DNA from: an uncultured Lachnospiraceae bacterium
GTDB lineage: Bacteria > Bacillota > Clostridia > Lachnospirales > Lachnospiraceae
Direction of reading: 5' to 3'
NCBI GenBank assembly: GCA_910586725.1
Contig: CAJUJL010000055.1
Location: 1 to 16,053 of the forward strand
Length of the DNA stretch: 16,053 nt
Under the pieces are notes generated by a model that saw only the letters and a program-made list of their open reading frames with translations, was not told where the DNA came from and ran no database searches. The translations under genes and the position numbers were made by a program. Positions within the stretch are counted from its first letter, which is position 1; every line of letters begins with the position of its first letter. This document shows, in pieces, positions 12,994-16,053 of the stretch.

Positions 12994-14334
12994 TCATTTG
13001 GAGTTTTTTCGTTGTTTGCTGATCCGAAAAAATACACCTGCGCAGATTACAACTGAAAGCGCGGAACCGGCGGTGGAAGCCAGTCCCATTGGAAAAAGCG
13101 TATCCGTAAAATATTTTGACGCAAAGTAGGAAAGCGGAATGCGCATACAGAGAATAGAAAGGAAATTGTGCAGAAACGAAATTCCCGATAATCCATATGC
13201 GCAGAAATAGCCGCTGAAGCAAAAATGGATTCCGGCAAGAATGCAGTCCCAGATATAGCCCCGCATATACTGGCTTCCCGGCAGCGTAACAGAGGAAATG
13301 TCTCTGGAGAACAGGCCGATAAAGGGTTCGGCATAGAACTGCATAACCATACACGCGGCAATGCCCCACGCAACGGATATAAACAAAGCATAGCGCAGCG
13401 TAAGCCGCGCGCGGTCATGTTTGCCGGCTCCGATATTCTGCGCGCAAAGCGCAGAGACGGTCTGAAGCATAGAAGACGGCACAAGGAACAGAATTCCGAT
13501 TATTTTTTCCACAATGCCGACTGCCGCCGCGTCGTTCAGTCCCCGTTTATTGGCAAAAACAGTAATTACGATAAAAGAAATCTGGATAAATCCGTCTTGA
13601 AGAGCAACCGGAATCTCGATTTTTAACAGGTCAGACATTGTCTTTTTGTCCGGTAAAAAAAAGTTTATTGAAAGCGTGATTTCGGTTTTTCGCCTTAATA
13701 TAATGAATAAGGATACGATTACGCTGATTGTCTGCGATAACGCAGTTCCAAGCGCTGCGCCTGTCGGTCCCAGGCCTATGTTTCCGATGAAGAAATAATC
13801 AAGGGCAATATTTGCGGCGCATGCAACAGCAATAAAATACATGGGGCTTTTGGAATCTCCCATGCCGCGGAATACAGAACAGATGATATTATAAGCCGTA
13901 ATAAACGGAATGCCAATAAAGCACACCGTCAGGTATGAAATGGTTTCGGACACTGATTCCGCAGGAGTTGACATAACGTTTACAATCGGTTTGACTGCAA
14001 AAAGCAGTGCAAGCGTCAAAATAAGAGATAATGCCATAAATAATGTAATCGTATTTCCAATGGCAAGTGAAGTCTGTTTTTTGTTTTGGGCGCCAATGGA
14101 CTGGCCGATTTTAACAGTCGCTCCCATTGCCAGTCCCACAATCATAACGGTAATCATGTGCATAACCTGGCTGCCGATGGAAACGGCGGTTGTGCTTTTT
14201 ATGCCGTTGAATTGCCCGATGATAAATAAGTCGGCCATGCCATATAATGTCTGCAAAAAATAGGATAAAAGATAGGGTATTGAAAAGGAAAGGACCGTTC
14301 TTGGCACGCTGCCCGTTGTTAAATTCTTTTCCAT
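12994..14334 (-). CDS. MATE-family multidrug/cation antiporter
   Basis: The 446-residue integral membrane protein should have about twelve helices and export drugs or metabolites using Na+ or H+. The N-terminus has the clostridial MATE pattern LTTGSVPRTVLSFSIPYLLSYFLQTLYGMADLFIIGQF, then VSIGSQVMHMITVMIVGLAMGATVKIGQSIGA. The internal repeat begins near LKIEIPVALQDGFIQISFIV. GGGAGG six bases before ATG 14334 sets the start. The frame stays open upstream to 14508, but the promoter at 14414-14442 lies inside that extension, so the extension is not translated. Its substrate is unknown. The stop codon is 64 bases before the sigma gene, with no terminator seen, so MATE, sigma and DUF2461 probably form one leftward operon. 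Confidence 0.92.
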   Translation of the reverse strand: MEKNLTTGSVPRTVLSFSIPYLLSYFLQTLYGMADLFIIGQFNGIKSTTAVSIGSQVMHMITVMIVGLAMGATVKIGQSIGAQNKKQTSLAIGNTITLFMALSLILTLALLFAVKPIVNVMSTPAESVSETISYLTVCFIGIPFITAYNIICSVFRGMGDSKSPMYFIAVACAANIALDYFFIGNIGLGPTGAALGTALSQTISVIVSLFIILRRKTEITLSINFFLPDKKTMSDLLKIEIPVALQDGFIQISFIVITVFANKRGLNDAAAVGIVEKIIGILFLVPSSMLQTVSALCAQNIGAGKHDRARLTLRYALFISVAWGIAACMVMQFYAEPFIGLFSRDISSVTLPGSQYMRGYIWDCILAGIHFCFSGYFCAYGLSGISFLHNFLSILCMRIPLSYFASKYFTDTLFPMGLASTAGSALSVVICAGVFFRISKQRKNSK

Positions 14335-14413
14335 AGAGAACCTCCCGAATTTAAAGGTATTTGCCGTCAGGCGTTTATATTCCTGTGATGAAGCCTTACA
14401 GCAGAACGACCTT

Positions 14414-14442
14414 ATTATAACGCACTTTTTCCTGTTTGTCAT
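14414..14442 (-). promoter_or_regulatory. Promoter of the MATE-sigma-DUF2461 unit
   Basis: Read on the minus strand, ATGACA (14442-14437), a 17-base spacer and a perfect TATAAT (14419-14414) form a strong promoter 80 bases before the MATE start codon. Confidence 0.75.
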
Positions 14443-14565
14443 TGGGCGGAAGTCCGCTTTGCCTCCCTTGTGGCATGGGCATTCACATTCATTGTGGTAC
14501 TGCCACATAAAAAAATAATTAATAATGCAAAGATATTACTGTCACGGGTGAAAGGAAGGTAGAAA

Positions 14566-14916
14566 ATGCAAAAATTGACGATTCGTTTTAGCGCAAAAGG
14601 TTTGAGTCCGAATAATTTACATGTAATTTTGGATAGGAAAGATGTAGGTGTTATTCGCCCAGGAGAGAATGCAACAAGAGAGATCGATAATGAAGGGCAT
14701 ATACTTTATTTTATTTATTATGTGCCTGCTGTCGGTGGTAATGATGTTCCAATTTCTTCTGAAGAGATAGTTATTTCATCTACATTTGATTCAGCGCCAG
14801 AAAAATTAGAATATATTTTTGATGTTTCAATAGAGCATACAGTTAATTTTAAGGAAACAATGAAAGCAATTTTTACACAGATGTTTATGAGTAAACAGCA
14901 ACAGCTTAAAAATTAA
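14566..14916 (+). CDS. Small AT-rich gene of unknown function, beta-rich product
   Basis: The 116-residue product has no signal peptide or membrane helix. Residues 18-50 (LHVILDRKDVGVIRPGE, then a GHILYFI strand) resemble the 'x-V-x-L-D-G-K-x-V-G...G-x-H' rhythm of small PEGA-like beta domains; the match is loose and I do not assign a family. The C-terminus (93-116) looks helical and ends QQQLKN. GGAAGGT (14554-14560), five bases before ATG 14566, supports the start. The sequence is visibly more AT-rich than the MATE gene it diverges from and lies next to mobile-element debris, so it may be a transferred gene. I recognise no partner gene. The 231 bases between it and MATE hold the MATE promoter and a TGTGGCA/TGCCACA inverted repeat (14469-14475 and 14501-14507). 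Confidence 0.65.
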   Translation: MQKLTIRFSAKGLSPNNLHVILDRKDVGVIRPGENATREIDNEGHILYFIYYVPAVGGNDVPISSEEIVISSTFDSAPEKLEYIFDVSIEHTVNFKETMKAIFTQMFMSKQQQLKN

Positions 14917-14983
14917 CGTTATGCATTATAATGTAGAGCAAGCGATGGGTTAAACCAGATAGGGATAAAAATAGATATGTATC

Positions 14984-15009
14984 GGCAGGAGCATAGATTT
15001 TCTCCTGCC
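14984..15009. repeat. Perfect 8-bp inverted repeat next to the recombinase 3' end
   Basis: GGCAGGAG (14984-14991) and CTCCTGCC (15002-15009) are exact complements with a ten-base loop. There is no T run on either side. It lies 10 bases beyond the stop codon of the leftward recombinase, where clostridial integrative elements often have their attachment site, but I cannot define a crossover core. Confidence 0.55.
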
Positions 15010-15019
15010 ACGCCTGTAT

Positions 15020-15835
15020 TTAGGCGGTTTGACGTGTAGTGCGCTGCATATATTCCCGTTCCATTTGCCGCATTTCCTCGTCCGTGGGGATGTCCACAAT
15101 CCCGACATAGGAATAGTGGATGTCGATTTGCTGTGTCCGTTTCCCGTCCTTTTTCTCACGCTCATGGATTACGATTTTATCCACAAATGCGTTTAGGACT
15201 TCGGGGGTTAGCTCGTCAATGCGGGTGTATTTCTTGGTGACTGCTATCAGCTTGGCAACATTGGTCGCTTCTGTATCGGCTTCGCTGACCTCGGCTGTCA
15301 AGGCTTCAATTTCCTGCTTTAGCTGTTCCTGCTCGGCTTCATATCCATCCGACAGCTTATAAAAGCGTTCGTCATTCAGCTTTCCGTTGACATTATCCTC
15401 ATAGATTTTACGGAACAGGCGGTCAAGCTCCTTTATCCGCTTTTCGTCCTTTTCTATCTGTTTCTGCTTTGCGGACAACTCGTATCGGCGTTCCGCAAGG
15501 GTGGCGTCAATCTGCTGTCGGATAAACACACGCTCAAACTGCTGTAAATAGGAGAGGAACTGCTGAAGCTGTTTCAAGACCAACTGTTTTAATGCGTCCT
15601 CTCGGATATAGTGCTGCGTACATTCCTTTGCCCTGCTCGTCCTTTTATACATGGAACAGCGGAAATGCGCATATCCGTTTGCCGTGGCTAGGCTGAGTTT
15701 CGCCCCGCAGTCGGCACAATAGAGCAGCCCCGAAAAGATACTTGTCATTCTGCTTTTGGTCGGTCTGCGTTTGTTCTCCCGTATCACCTGCACTTTTTCC
15801 CACATATCCCTGTTAATGAGGCCGCTGAAAAACAT
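15020..15835 (-). pseudogene. Large serine recombinase, C-terminal half (5' end lost to an insertion sequence)
   Basis: The open frame encodes 271 residues from an ATG at 15835 with no convincing ribosome-binding site. From about residue 7, INRDMWEKVQVIRENKRRPT is the end of the recombinase domain. FSGLLYCADCGAKL...FRCSMYK...C is the zinc ribbon (about 34-70). A long coiled coil rich in Glu/Lys/Gln follows (about 100-195). The C-terminal LTPEVLNAFVDKIVIHEREKK and IDIHYSYVGIVDIP belong to the DUF4368 tail. The N-terminal resolvase domain with the catalytic serine is missing, so it cannot recombine DNA by itself. The frame upstream of the ATG runs into insertion-sequence DNA, which shows where the gene was cut. 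The intact gene would have driven integration of a Tn4451/Tn5397-like element. Confidence 0.88.
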
Positions 15836-15868
15836 CCTGTTTTTTAATATTGAATTTTTGATGCACGC

Positions 15869-15907
15869 AAAAAATCCACCAGTTTTGAATGGACTGATGG
15901 ATTTTTT
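15869..15907. terminator. Bidirectional terminator at the insertion-sequence end
   Basis: AAAAAATCCACCAGT (15869-15883) pairs with ACTGATGGATTTTTT (15893-15907) with one wobble pair. The T runs on both sides suit a hairpin that ends transposase transcription leftward and blocks transcription entering from outside. It lies 45 bases after the transposase stop codon. Confidence 0.85.
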
Positions 15908-15951
15908 GTGATTCAGGTAAAGATTTCCTTTATTTCAAGGGATTTATTCTC

Positions 15952-16053
15952 TTATTTTTCATTTATCAGCTTAATGATTCGCTTAAGGTTTACCGCAAAT
16001 ATAGCCATTGCCCCCTGCATCTCCATGTTAATGAGGCCTGATGATGACGCCGT
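15952..16053 (-). mobile_element. C-terminal end of an insertion-sequence transposase (partial at window edge)
   Basis: The last 33 codons of a leftward ORF enter from the right edge and stop at 15952-15954. The tail (NMEMQGAMAIFAVNLKRIIK, then LINEK) resembles the C-terminus of DDE transposases of IS5/IS1182-like groups, which end in a helix with a hydrophobic-VxNLKRxxKL pattern. The fragment is too short to name the family. The rest of the element lies beyond 16053. Its near end should fall between the stop codon and about 15836, where recombinase sequence begins. Confidence 0.6.

Noticed and set aside
14335..14508. N-terminal extension of the MATE protein (58 further codons, Cys- and His-rich)
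   Set aside because: A consensus promoter (14414-14442) lies inside the extension and a strong ribosome-binding site precedes ATG 14334, whose product starts like other MATE proteins.
15020..15165. Minus-strand ORF 14950-15165 as a separate small gene
   Set aside because: It overlaps the recombinase C-terminus in another frame and has no support of its own.

Overview
The window looks like a Lachnospiraceae-type (Clostridia, Bacillota) chromosome segment of moderate GC, with mobile-element debris at both ends. The evidence is strong AGGAGG ribosome-binding sites, a Gram-positive lysine riboswitch before dapA, a B. subtilis-type topB with zinc ribbons, DUF1934, and large serine recombinases typical of clostridial integrative elements. 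I cannot name a genus.

Left edge (1 to about 1115): part of an integrated element, with a membrane-anchored XRE-type regulator and a C-terminal remnant of a large serine recombinase. Its boundary lies inside a secreted subtilisin-family protease gene on the minus strand, which keeps only its signal peptide and the catalytic-Asp region.

Core, rightward block (1537 to 7307): topB (topoisomerase III) from a consensus promoter; a structured leader with a possible 15-codon ORF and a protein with two SSB-like OB folds; a short cob(I)alamin adenosyltransferase-like ATPase; then promoter, lysine riboswitch, terminator, dapA and dapB. The last group is a lysine-controlled module that makes tetrahydrodipicolinate for lysine and diaminopimelate synthesis. 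A convergent DtxR-family repressor shares dapB's terminator and is divergent from a CorA-type transporter, which suggests a small metal-homeostasis group.

Core, middle (8753 to 11365): a secreted two-SH3 NlpC/P60 cell-wall hydrolase whose promoter region contains an exact match to the WalR (YycF) operator consensus, followed closely by a short atypical OmpR-type regulator that lacks the usual receiver lysine; then a DUF1934 (YwiB-like) gene with its own promoter and terminator.

Core, leftward block (14442 down to 11379): a MATE transporter, a sigma-70-family factor with a roughly 90-residue tail carrying a Cys cluster, and a DUF2461 protein, apparently one transcription unit.

Right edge (14566 to 16053): an AT-rich small gene of unknown function, then an N-terminally truncated large serine recombinase (minus strand) cut by an insertion sequence, of which only the transposase C-terminus and terminator are in the window.

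No rRNA, tRNA or CRISPR array was seen. I do not see a convincing complete novel defence or mobile system. The best leads are the NlpC/P60 plus atypical-regulator pair with its WalR-type site, the sigma factor tail, the SSB leader ORF, and the element inserted in the protease gene.
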